In this document: positions 48,338-55,649 of the stretch, one piece after another | Layout: every line of letters begins with the position of its first letter | Numbering within the stretch: position 1 is the first letter of the stretch | Assembly (NCBI RefSeq): GCF_001541225.1 | Contig: NZ_LMTS01000218.1 | Coordinates: 1 to 55,649 of the forward strand | Length of the DNA stretch: 55,649 bases | Origin: Variovorax sp. WDL1 | GTDB lineage: Bacteria > Pseudomonadota > Gammaproteobacteria > Burkholderiales > Burkholderiaceae_C | Direction: 5' to 3' | Notes under the pieces: generated by a model | Databases searched by the model: none | What the model was told of the DNA's origin: nothing | What the model saw: only the letters and a program-made list of their open reading frames with translations | Program-made: the position numbers and the translations under genes

Positions 48338-49270
48338 TCAGGCGCGCTGCGCCGCCTCGGCCTCGGAACGCAGCCACCGGATGAAGTCCTGGGCATCCGC
48401 GTTCTGTGCGGCGCGGCGTGCGCTGTCGATGAAGTAGGCGCGGCGCGAGGCCACATCCGTGCCGAACGGCGCCACGAGACTGCCTTTCTCCACCAGTTCG
48501 CGCAGCAACGGCAAGCGTCCGATCACCACACCCTGGCCGGCCACGGCCGCGGCAACGGCGTCGGTGTACAGGGTGAAGCGCAGGGAGTTCTTCATGCGCA
48601 GGTCGGTCAGCCCCATCACCTGGAGCCAAGGCTCCCAGTCGACCGTGGGGGCGTCGTTGTGCTTGGGCACGTCGATGGTCAGCAGGGTGTGGTCGACCAG
48701 ATCGTCGGGCGAACGCAGTTGCTCGGCGACCTGGGGTGCGCACAGCGGTATGACGGATTCCTCGAAGAGCGCAGGGCCAGTGCCGCGCTCCAGAGGCACG
48801 AAGCGGACCGCCACGTCGATGCGGCTGCGTTCCAGGTCCAGCACCTCCAACGTGGCCGAGAGCCGCACGTCGACCCGCGGACGGTCCGCGGTGAAGCGCG
48901 CGAGCCGCGGGATCAGCCAGAAGGAGGCGAAGCCCGGCGTGCAGGTGATCGCGACCTGACGCAACATCGGCGTCGCGCGCAGCCGCGCGGTGGCGTCGCG
49001 CAGCCGCTCCAGGCTTTCGACGACGGCGCGCTGCAGCACGCCGCCGGCCTCGGTCAGCGCCAGTGCGCGATGGCGGCGCTCGAACAACAGCACGCCGAGG
49101 CTGGCCTCGAGCTGCTGGATCTGCCGGCTGACGGCGGACTGGGTCAGGAAGAGTTCGGCCGCCGCCTGCGTGAAGCTCAGCATTCGTGCCGCGGCCTCGA
49201 AGCTGCGCAACAGCTCGAGGGGCGGCAGCTCGGCGTCTGCCGGAAGGGATTTGGCATTCTCTACGCGCAT
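48338..49270 (-). CDS. LysR-family regulator (GcvA-like)
   Basis: 310 residues from the ATG at 49270. The winged helix-turn-helix reads LELLRSFEAAARMLSFTQAAAEL and TQSAVSRQIQQLEASLGVLLFERR; the effector domain (VAITCTPGFASFWLIPRLARF, LERSRIDVAVRFVPLERG) is of the GcvA group. It is divergent from the DUF2917 gene with 83 bases between the start codons, an arrangement typical of a regulator and its target. The inducer is unknown. Confidence 0.93.
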   Translation of the reverse strand: MRVENAKSLPADAELPPLELLRSFEAAARMLSFTQAAAELFLTQSAVSRQIQQLEASLGVLLFERRHRALALTEAGGVLQRAVVESLERLRDATARLRATPMLRQVAITCTPGFASFWLIPRLARFTADRPRVDVRLSATLEVLDLERSRIDVAVRFVPLERGTGPALFEESVIPLCAPQVAEQLRSPDDLVDHTLLTIDVPKHNDAPTVDWEPWLQVMGLTDLRMKNSLRFTLYTDAVAAAVAGQGVVIGRLPLLRELVEKGSLVAPFGTDVASRRAYFIDSARRAAQNADAQDFIRWLRSEAEAAQRA

Positions 49271-49353
49271 GCAACGAGTTCCGTATGACCGTGTGACCAC
49301 TGACCTCCGGCTCACTATATTCATTCGACAGCCGAATGCAAAAGGAGTCCGCC

Positions 49354-49665
49354 ATGAACACCGCGCCCAACCGTTTCCACCTGAGCCTGGCCAAGCGCAC
49401 CATCTTCACCTTGCCCGACGCCGCCGGCGTGGGCATCGAATGCCGCAGCGGCAGCGTTTGGGTCACGCTGGATCACGATCCGCGCGACATCGTGCTGGCG
49501 CCGGGGGAGCGGTTCGAAGGCGACCAGCACCGGCGCGTGCTGGTGTCGGCGCTGGAGCCCTCGTGCATCACCGTCTCGGGCTCGCAGCCTGCGGCGCTGC
49601 CGATGCGCAAGGAGCCCGCGCCGTCGCCTTGGCGACTCCGGCTCCACGGGATGTCCCCGGCTTGA
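49354..49665 (+). CDS. DUF2917 domain protein
   Basis: 103 residues from the ATG at 49354, with AAAGGAG seven bases upstream. The cupin-like beta-rich core of DUF2917 reads GVGIECRSGSVWVTLDHDPRDIVLAPGERF and HRRVLVSALEPSCITV. Its function is not known. It is divergent from the LysR regulator and ends before a strong terminator, so it forms a single-gene transcript probably under that regulator. A TATATTCATT stretch at 49314-49323 may contain its -10 element. Confidence 0.85.
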   Translation: MNTAPNRFHLSLAKRTIFTLPDAAGVGIECRSGSVWVTLDHDPRDIVLAPGERFEGDQHRRVLVSALEPSCITVSGSQPAALPMRKEPAPSPWRLRLHGMSPA

Positions 49666-49716
49666 CCTCCGGTGCCCGGGCGTTGAACCATCGACGCTCG
49701 TGGCCCTGGACGCAGC

Positions 49717-49746
49717 GACGCCGTCACCCAGGTGACGGCGTCTTTC
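49717..49746 (+). terminator. rho-independent terminator after the DUF2917 gene
   Basis: GACGCCGTCACC-CA-GGTGACGGCGTC forms a perfect stem of 11-12 bp and is followed by TTTCC. It lies 50 bases after the DUF2917 stop and before the thiolase gene. Confidence 0.85.
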
Positions 49747-49791
49747 CTTGGTGCTCGGCCATGGCTTTTTCCTCCCGAACAAGGACACCAG

Positions 49792-50970
49792 ATGGCAGAG
49801 GCATACATCGTGGCCGCGACGCGCACCGCCGGCGGCCGTCGCGGCGGCAGGCTGGCGGGTTGGCATCCGGCCGACCTGGCGGCACAGGTCATCGACGCAC
49901 TGGTCGCGACAAGCGGCATCGACCCGGCCGCGGTGGAGGACGTGATCCTCGGGTGCGTCAGCCAGGTCGGCGAGCAGGCCAGCAACGTCGCACGCAACGC
50001 CGTGCTGGCCTCGGGCCTGCCCGAATCGGTACCGGGCACCTCGGTCGACCGGCAATGCGGCTCCTCGCAGCAGGCGCTGCATTTCGCGGCGCAGGCCGTG
50101 ATGGCGGGCAGCATGGACGCGGTGATCGCGGGCGGCGTCGAGAGCATGACGCGCGTGCCCATGTTCACGCCCAACGTGCTGCCGGCCAAGGCCGGTCTCG
50201 GCAACTACATGAGCCCTGCCATGCAGCGCCGCTACCCGGGGGTGGAATTCAGCCAGTTCACCGGCGCCGAGATGATCGCGAAGAACTACGGGATCGCGAA
50301 GGAGGCGCTGGACCGCTACGCCTTCGAGACCCACCGGCGCGCGATTGCCGCCACCCGCGAGGGCGCCTTCGCCGGGGAGATCCTTCCCGTCGCGCTGCGG
50401 CTCGCCGATGGCAGTGCCTCGGGCGAGATGCACCAGGTGGACGAAGGCATCCGCTTCGACGTCACTCTGGAAGGCATCGCCGGCGTGAAGCTGATCGCCG
50501 AGGGCGGCCGCTGCACCGCCGCCACGGCCAGCCAGATCTGCGACGGCGCCAGCGGCGTGCTGGTGGTCAACGAGCGCGGGCTCAAGGCGCTGGGCATGAA
50601 GCCGCTGGCGCGCATCCACCACATGAGCGTGCTGGGCCATGACCCGGTGGTGATGCTGGAGGCACCCATTCCCGCCACGCAGCACGCGCTGCAGAAGGCC
50701 GGCATGAAGATCGAGGACATCGACCTCTACGAGATCAACGAGGCCTTCGCGCCGGTGCCCATTGCCTGGCTGAAGGCGCTGGGCGCCGACCCGGCCCGGC
50801 TCAACGTCAACGGCGGCGCGATCGCGCTGGGCCACCCGCTGGGCGCCTCCGGCACCAGGCTGATGACCACGCTGGTCCACGCGCTGGGCCAGCGCGGCAA
50901 GCGCTTCGGGCTGCAGACCATGTGCGAAGGCGGCGGGATGGCCAACGTGACGATCGTCGAGAGGCTCTGA
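49792..50970 (+). CDS. acetyl-CoA C-acyltransferase (thiolase)
   Basis: 392 residues from the ATG at 49792 (AAGGA six bases before). It performs thiolytic cleavage of 3-ketoacyl-CoA, or the reverse condensation. Catalytic residues are in place: nucleophile Cys89 in SVDRQCGSSQQAL, His348 in GGAIALGHPLGASG and Cys378 in MCEGGGMANV; the loop YEINEAFAPV carries the NEAF motif. The acyl-CoA dehydrogenase gene follows after 13 bases, which fits a beta-oxidation role. Chain-length preference is not visible. Confidence 0.95.
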   Translation: MAEAYIVAATRTAGGRRGGRLAGWHPADLAAQVIDALVATSGIDPAAVEDVILGCVSQVGEQASNVARNAVLASGLPESVPGTSVDRQCGSSQQALHFAAQAVMAGSMDAVIAGGVESMTRVPMFTPNVLPAKAGLGNYMSPAMQRRYPGVEFSQFTGAEMIAKNYGIAKEALDRYAFETHRRAIAATREGAFAGEILPVALRLADGSASGEMHQVDEGIRFDVTLEGIAGVKLIAEGGRCTAATASQICDGASGVLVVNERGLKALGMKPLARIHHMSVLGHDPVVMLEAPIPATQHALQKAGMKIEDIDLYEINEAFAPVPIAWLKALGADPARLNVNGGAIALGHPLGASGTRLMTTLVHALGQRGKRFGLQTMCEGGGMANVTIVERL

Positions 50971-50983
50971 TGGCGAGAACACC

Positions 50984-52147
50984 ATGATCGAACGCACCCT
51001 CTTCACCGCCGACCACGAGGCGTTTCGCGACAGCTTCCGCCGCTTCATGGACAAGGAGATCGCGCCCTTCCACGAGGACTGGGAAGCGCAGGGCTATGTC
51101 GACCGCCAGCTCTGGAACAAGGCGGGCGAGAACGGCTTCCTGTGCATGTCGCTGCCCGAGGAGCACGGCGGCGCGGGCGCCGACCTGCTCTATTCGGTGA
51201 TCCAGTTCGAGGAGCTGTGGGCGCGCGGCTTCACCGGCGTCGGTTTCGGGCTGCACAGCGAGATCGTGGCGCCCTACCTCCTTCATTACGGCACCGAGGC
51301 GCAGAAGAAGAACTACTTGCCGAAGCTGGCCAGCGGCGAGATGGTCGGCGCCATCGCGATGAGCGAGCCCGGCGCGGGCAGCGACCTGCAGGCCGTGCGC
51401 ACCGCGGCACTCAAGCAGACCGACGGCAGCTGGCGGCTCTCGGGCAGCAAGACCTTCATCACCAACGGCTGGCATGCCGACCTGGTGATCGTGGTCGCCA
51501 AGACCGACCCGGCAGGCGGCGCCAAGGGCACCAGCCTCTTCCTGGTGGAGCGCGGCATGCCGGGCTTCGAGAAGGGCCAGCGGCTGAAGAAGCTGGGCCT
51601 GAAGGCGCAGGACACCTCGGAGCTGTTCTTCAACGACGTGCACCTGCCGGCAGAGGCTCTGCTCGGCGGGCAAGCGCAGGAGAACCGCGGCTTCGTCTGC
51701 CTGATGGAGCAGCTGCCCTGGGAACGGCTGCAGATCGCGATCAGCGCGGTGGCGGCTTCGCAGGCGGCGATCGACCACACCGTCGCCTACGTGAAGGACC
51801 GCAAGGTCTTCGGCCAGGCGGTCGGCGCCTACCAGAACACGCGCTACACCCTGGCCGAGCTGCAGACCGAGGTGCAGGTGGCGCAGGTCTTCGTCGACAA
51901 GTGCATCGAGCTTCTGCTGCAGCAGAAGCTGGACACGGCCACCGCCAGCATGGCCAAGTACTGGACCACCGACCTGCAGTGCAAGGTGATGGACGAATGC
52001 GTGCAATTGCACGGCGGCTATGGCTTCATGTGGGAGTACCCGGTGACGCGCGCGTACGCCGATGCGCGGGTGCAGCGCATCTATGGCGGGACCAACGAGA
52101 TCATGAAGGAAGTGATCACGCGGGCGATGGGTCTACCCGGGCGCTGA
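50984..52147 (+). CDS. acyl-CoA dehydrogenase (long-chain / isovaleryl type)
   Basis: 387 residues. An FAD enzyme that oxidises acyl-CoA to enoyl-CoA and passes electrons to ETF. Visible are FRRFMDKEIAPFHEDWEAQGYVD, the flavin/substrate segment GAIAMSEPGAGSDLQAVRT, LSGSKTFITNG, and the late LHGGYGFMWEYPV and IYGGTNEIMKE. The usual MCAD catalytic Glu (YEGT) is Gly here, so the base is probably the Glu in QLPWERLQIAI, as in long-chain and isovaleryl enzymes. The end overlaps the convergent LysR gene by 15 bases. Confidence 0.95.
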   Translation: MIERTLFTADHEAFRDSFRRFMDKEIAPFHEDWEAQGYVDRQLWNKAGENGFLCMSLPEEHGGAGADLLYSVIQFEELWARGFTGVGFGLHSEIVAPYLLHYGTEAQKKNYLPKLASGEMVGAIAMSEPGAGSDLQAVRTAALKQTDGSWRLSGSKTFITNGWHADLVIVVAKTDPAGGAKGTSLFLVERGMPGFEKGQRLKKLGLKAQDTSELFFNDVHLPAEALLGGQAQENRGFVCLMEQLPWERLQIAISAVAASQAAIDHTVAYVKDRKVFGQAVGAYQNTRYTLAELQTEVQVAQVFVDKCIELLLQQKLDTATASMAKYWTTDLQCKVMDECVQLHGGYGFMWEYPVTRAYADARVQRIYGGTNEIMKEVITRAMGLPGR

Positions 52148-53104
52148 AAACAGCCCGAGGATCAGGTCGCGCAACCAGCGCTGCGCGCTCGAGACCCGCT
52201 CGGGGCCGGGCGACAGCAGCACGATTCGCACGGGATCGATCTCGAAGGGCGGCGGCTGCAGCACGATGGCGCCGCCCGCACTCCCTTCGAGGTCGGAAAA
52301 CACGCCTCGCGCGAGCGTGGCCACCAGGCCCGAACCCTCCAGCATCGCGGGCACGCGCAGGAAGCTCGGAACGATGCAGCGGATGTCGCGCCGGTGTCCG
52401 GCGGCCTTGAGCACCGCATCCACGGCGCTGTATTCGCCCTGCCCCACTGCGACGCGCAGGTGGGGTGCCGCGAGATAGGCAGGCAGGCCCATGCCGGCGC
52501 CGTGCGCGCGCCGCGAAAACGCCACCACGTAGGGATCGGCCAGCAGCTCGTCGCACTTGAGGGCGGCATCGGCCAGGACCGGATTGCCGACGATCGCCAT
52601 GTCGACCGCGTCGCCGAGCAGCATGCCCTCGGCAGCGTAGCGGTCGATGGCGCGCACGGTCAGGCGCACGCTGGGCGCGCGCCGCTCCAGGGCCATCCAC
52701 AGGCGCGGGGAGAAGACCCGCTCGGCGTAATCGGTCATGCCGATGCGCAGCTCGAAGCTGTCGTGCAGCGGGTCGAAGAGCCTGCGTTCCTCGTGCAGGG
52801 AGTCGATCAATGCGACGGCCGACTGGATCGTGGGATGAAGCTGCTGCGCGACCTGTGTGGGCCACATCTCGCCGCCGCGCAGCACGAAGAGCTCGTCACG
52901 CAGCAGCTCGCGCAGGCGGGACAACGAATGGCTCAGCGCCGACTGGCTGCGGCCCAGGCGCTGCGCGGCCAGCGTGACCTGGCGCTCCTCGTAGATGGAG
53001 AGAAAGGCGAGCAGGTGCTGGATCTCGACGCCGAAGGGCCGGCCCCGCAGCGAGCGCTGGTGCGAAGCCGGCGCGCCATTCATCGGTTTCATACTGGGTT
53101 TCAT
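52133..53104 (-). CDS. LysR-family regulator (NodD/LinR-like group)
   Basis: 323 residues from the ATG at 53104; ATGs at 53092 and 53083 are also possible. The DNA-binding part reads HLLAFLSIYEERQVTLAAQRL and SQSALSHSLSRLRELLRDELFV, and the effector domain begins FELRIGMTDYAERVFSPRLW, a layout of the PbpR/NodD/LinR branch. It is divergent from the dioxygenase gene across 114 bases and probably controls that gene and the following solute-binding gene. Confidence 0.92.
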   Translation of the reverse strand: MKPSMKPMNGAPASHQRSLRGRPFGVEIQHLLAFLSIYEERQVTLAAQRLGRSQSALSHSLSRLRELLRDELFVLRGGEMWPTQVAQQLHPTIQSAVALIDSLHEERRLFDPLHDSFELRIGMTDYAERVFSPRLWMALERRAPSVRLTVRAIDRYAAEGMLLGDAVDMAIVGNPVLADAALKCDELLADPYVVAFSRRAHGAGMGLPAYLAAPHLRVAVGQGEYSAVDAVLKAAGHRRDIRCIVPSFLRVPAMLEGSGLVATLARGVFSDLEGSAGGAIVLQPPPFEIDPVRIVLLSPGPERVSSAQRWLRDLILGLFSAPG

Positions 53105-53218
53105 CCATATTCATGCCGAGGGGCCTGCACGGTGCGCCAGGCGCGGATCGCGCCACTAGGATCGATTGCGCAGGCGCACAGGCGCCGCCATTCTCGATCC
53201 AACTCAGGAGACCTCTGC

Positions 53219-54226
53219 ATGAGCCTCGTCATGGAAAGCAGCATCCAAGCCATCCCGGTGATCGACATCCAGCCCTTCTCCCGCGGCTCCCCCGAGGGCC
53301 GGCGCGAAGTGGCGGCTGCGGTGCAACAGGCCTGCGAAGGCCTCGGCTTCCTGGTCGTGACCGGCCACGGCGTGCCGGAGACCGTGACCGACGCCTTGTA
53401 CGGCGAGGCGATCGCCTTCTTCGACCTGCCGCTGGAGGAGAAGAACCGCATCCGCAAGCCCGCCGGCACGGCCTACAAGGGCTATGGCGCGATGGGCGTG
53501 AAGACGATCGGCAAGCACATCGATCCGACGCTCAAGCCTTCGCTGCACGAAAGCTTCGCCATCGGCCCGCTGGACGTGAGCGACGACCCCTACTACACGC
53601 GCCCGGAGGCCGGCAACAACTTCATGCCCAACCTCTGGCCCGAGCGCCCCGCGGCATTGCGCCCGGCGATGACGGCCTACTACCGTGAGATGGAACGGCT
53701 GTCCGCCGAGATCCTGCGCATCTTCGCGCAGGTGCTGGACCTCGACCCCGGCTACTTCGCATCGCGCATCGACCGCCACACCAGCATCCTGCGCACGATC
53801 CACTACCCGGCACTCGAGCGCCCCCCGGAGAAGGGCGAGGAGCGCTCGGGCGCGCATTCCGACACGACGGCGATCACGGTGCTGAAGATCGACGACGCGC
53901 CCGGCGGCCTGCAGGTGAGGCTGCCCGACGGAGGCTGGCTCGACGTGCCGAAGATCCCCGGTGCCTTCGTGATCAACATCGGCGACATCATGATGCGGTG
54001 GACGAACGATCGCTTCGTCTCGACGATGCACCGCGTGGTGAACCCGCCCGAAGGCATGGGCACGCGTGCGCGCCGGCTCTCGATCCCCTACTTCTGCATG
54101 CCCAACTACGACGCACTCATCGAGTGCATCCCGAGCTGCATCGGCGACGGCGCCCGCTACAGCCCGATCGCCTCCGGCAAGCTGCTGGCCGACCGCTACG
54201 CGGCGACCTACGCGAGCGACAAGTAG
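53219..54226 (+). CDS. 2-oxoglutarate/Fe(II)-dependent oxygenase (isopenicillin N synthase-like)
   Basis: 335 residues from the ATG at 53219 (AGGAG eight bases before). The N-terminal DIOX_N region reads IPVIDIQPF and LGFLVVTGHGVPETV. The double-stranded beta-helix has the iron triad His213, Asp215 (GAHSDTTAITVL) and His271 (STMHRVV), with the 2-oxoglutarate Arg in RLSIPYF. The substrate is unknown. It is followed after 38 bases by a TctC-type binding protein gene and faces a LysR regulator, suggesting an uptake and oxidation unit for an organic acid. Confidence 0.92.
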   Translation: MSLVMESSIQAIPVIDIQPFSRGSPEGRREVAAAVQQACEGLGFLVVTGHGVPETVTDALYGEAIAFFDLPLEEKNRIRKPAGTAYKGYGAMGVKTIGKHIDPTLKPSLHESFAIGPLDVSDDPYYTRPEAGNNFMPNLWPERPAALRPAMTAYYREMERLSAEILRIFAQVLDLDPGYFASRIDRHTSILRTIHYPALERPPEKGEERSGAHSDTTAITVLKIDDAPGGLQVRLPDGGWLDVPKIPGAFVINIGDIMMRWTNDRFVSTMHRVVNPPEGMGTRARRLSIPYFCMPNYDALIECIPSCIGDGARYSPIASGKLLADRYAATYASDK

Positions 54227-54264
54227 CCTCACGTCCTGCCCCCTGCCTATCTGGAGTTGCCGCA

Positions 54265-55284
54265 ATGACACGTTCGATCTCTCCGGCCATGCCGGCCCGC
54301 CGCGCCTCGTGCCGAAGTCTCCTCGCCCTGGTGCTGATGACCACGGGCACGGCGACGTGGGCCCAGAGCGCGACCGCGACCGCGACCGCAACGGCGGCGG
54401 CGACGCCGATCCGCATCGTCGTGCCCTACCCCGCCGGCGGCGGCGCAGACATCGTCACACGCCGCATTGCGGAACGGGCCAAGGACATCCTGGGACAGCC
54501 CATCGTGGTGGAGAACAAGACCGGCGCGGCCACCGCCATCGGCGCGCTCGCCGTGCAGAAGGCGCCGCCCGATGGGCACACGCTGCTGCTCGCGACCTCC
54601 ACCACGCTGGCAGTCAATCCCAACCTGCAGCGCAGCCTGACCTACGCACCCGACAAGCTGGTGCCCGTCGCCGCGCTCCAGGCCGTGCCCTTCATGCTCA
54701 GCGTCAATCCGCAGACGCCGATCTCCTCGCTGCGCGAGCTGCCGGCCTATGCGCAGGCGCATCCCGGCATGGTGAACTACGGCACGCTGGGCGTGGGCAG
54801 CTCCAACCACATGCTGGGCGGGCTGCTCGAGAAACGCGCGCCGGGCCTGGTGCCCATCCACTACCAGAGCTCCGGCCAGGCGATGCTGGCACTGGCTCGC
54901 GGCGACATCCACCTCTACTTCGACGGCATCTCGACCTCGGTGGCGCGCGTCAACGCCGGCGAGTTGCGCGGGCTCGCCGTGACCAGCCGCAAGCGTGTGC
55001 CCGCGGTGCCGGGCATTCCCACGGTGGAGGAGGCCGGCTTTCCGGAGCTCGGCCTGTCCATCTGGTATGGACTGGTCGCACCGGCCGGCACGCCCGACGC
55101 GGTCATCCGCCGGCTCAATGGCGCCTTCAACCAGGTGCTCGCGCAGCCCGAGGTCATCGCCTTCATGGCCGCCGACGGCACCGAGCCGATGGCCATGACG
55201 CCGGAGGCCTTCGGCACGCTGATCCGCGAGGATCGCGCGAACTGGAAGCGCACGATCGATGCACTGCAAATCCGGCTGGAGTGA
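54265..55284 (+). CDS. Bug/TctC-family periplasmic solute-binding protein
   Basis: 339 residues with a signal peptide (SLLALVLMTTGTATWAQ) and a low-complexity Ala-Thr repeat right after it (SATATATATAAAT). The mature domain has IRIVVPYPAGGGADIVTRRI, VENKTGAATAIG, GVGSSNHMLGG and IHYQSSGQAMLALARGD, the TctC/Bug pattern for binding small carboxylates. A GGAG site is seven bases upstream of the ATG. Its partner genes suggest that it supplies or senses the substrate of the adjacent oxygenase. Confidence 0.93.
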   Translation: MTRSISPAMPARRASCRSLLALVLMTTGTATWAQSATATATATAAATPIRIVVPYPAGGGADIVTRRIAERAKDILGQPIVVENKTGAATAIGALAVQKAPPDGHTLLLATSTTLAVNPNLQRSLTYAPDKLVPVAALQAVPFMLSVNPQTPISSLRELPAYAQAHPGMVNYGTLGVGSSNHMLGGLLEKRAPGLVPIHYQSSGQAMLALARGDIHLYFDGISTSVARVNAGELRGLAVTSRKRVPAVPGIPTVEEAGFPELGLSIWYGLVAPAGTPDAVIRRLNGAFNQVLAQPEVIAFMAADGTEPMAMTPEAFGTLIREDRANWKRTIDALQIRLE

Positions 55285-55313
55285 GGCGCCGGGCAGCCGG
55301 TGACTCGGCCGGC

Positions 55314-55340
55314 CTCGCGCAAGCCCGGGGCCTGCGCGAG
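55314..55340 (+). terminator. stem-loop after the TctC-type gene
   Basis: CTCGCGCA / TGCGCGAG, a perfect 8-bp stem with an 11-base loop, 30 bases after the stop codon. No T-run follows, so its terminator role is tentative. Confidence 0.45.
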
Positions 55341-55413
55341 AATGCCATTGCCGTCGCACGCAGGCCTGCTGCGGCGCTCGCCTTGCAAATGGCTGGATTC
55401 CAGGAGTCGCACC

Positions 55414-55649
55414 ATGCCCCTCAATGCCTTCTATGCCCAATCCGGCGGCGTCACCTCGGTGATCAACGCATCGGCGGCCGGCGTGATCGAGACTGCGCGC
55501 CAGCACCCGAATCGCATCGGCACCGTCTATGCCGGGCGCAACGGCATCCTCGGCGCGCTCGCCGAGGAGCTGATCGACACCAGCCTCGAATCGGCCGAGG
55601 CCATCGCAGCGCTGCGCACCACGCCGGCGGGCGCCTTCGGCTCCTGCCG
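55414..55649 (+). CDS. PPi-type 6-phosphofructokinase, N-terminus only (cut by window edge)
   Basis: The first 78 codons from an ATG with an AGGAG site eight bases upstream. NAFYAQSGGVTSVINASAAG is the PPi-PFK version of the nucleotide/phosphate loop (GGVTSVIN in place of the ATP-enzyme GGxxPGxN), followed by TVYAGRNGILGALAEELID. It would phosphorylate fructose 6-phosphate reversibly with pyrophosphate. The active-site Asp pair lies beyond the edge. Confidence 0.85.
   Translation, partial: MPLNAFYAQSGGVTSVINASAAGVIETARQHPNRIGTVYAGRNGILGALAEELIDTSLESAEAIAALRTTPAGAFGSC

Noticed and set aside
54364..54402. GCGACC tandem repeats in the second TctC gene
   Set aside because: Simple codon repeats for Ala-Thr after the signal peptide, not a separate element.

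Overview
The window is high-GC betaproteobacterial chromosome. Long GC-rich codons, many Bug/TctC-type solute-binding proteins, CaiB-type CoA transferases, a LysR/DUF2917 pair and the style of the housekeeping genes suggest Burkholderiales, most likely Comamonadaceae (Variovorax-like). This placement is inferred from gene content, not from a marker search. No rRNA, tRNA or CRISPR array was recognised.

Layout. 1-1340: a pseudopilin N-terminus at the edge, then an orphan RHS C-terminal toxin tip with one frameshift and an ATGA-coupled immunity-like gene. 1340-12318: housekeeping and stress genes (thiL, a YbdK-type ligase, a cation/proton antiporter, apaG, rpe, an AstE/AspA-type amidohydrolase, the Ku-LigD end-joining pair, a transglutaminase-like protein). 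12355-14535: large-subunit catalase katE. 14532-17337: a putative type III secretion (T3S) chaperone/effector operon behind a perfect HrpL-type hrp box. 17503-22865: a D-glucarate/galactarate catabolic operon (TctC, GudD, aldolase, GarR) with its LacI regulator and three TAGCGCTA operators. 22995-27255: a Ser/Thr kinase coupled to an OmpA-like lipoprotein, a remnant of a SycD/LcrH-type T3S translocator chaperone, and small stress-type proteins. 27583-35417: a CHAT-protease/TpsB/TpsA two-partner-secretion operon ending in a 165-bp inverted repeat. 35452-38601: a second, paralogous chaperone/effector operon with its own perfect hrp box. 38695-40123: chromate transporter with a frameshift. 40148-55649: acyl-CoA and organic-acid metabolism (CoA transferase, HMG-CoA lyase, HisC-like aminotransferase, malate synthase G, hotdog thioesterase, ProQ, L,D-transpeptidase, two LysR regulators, thiolase, acyl-CoA dehydrogenase, 2-oxoglutarate/Fe(II) dioxygenase, TctC) and the start of a PPi-type phosphofructokinase.

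The most interesting result is the pair of duplicated operons at 14532-17337 and 35452-38601. Each has the order hrp box, 168-residue CesT-like acidic chaperone, very large alpha-helical protein of unknown function (723 and 838 residues). Both promoters match the published HrpL consensus GGAACCNA-N13-CCACNNA exactly with identical spacing, and both chaperones and both large proteins are paralogous. Together with the SycD-like fragment at about 26060-26370 they suggest that this genome carries an HrpL-controlled type III secretion system elsewhere and that these loci encode an undescribed effector family. No secretion-apparatus gene lies in the window, so the link to a T3SS is inference from the promoters, the chaperone fold and the gene order.
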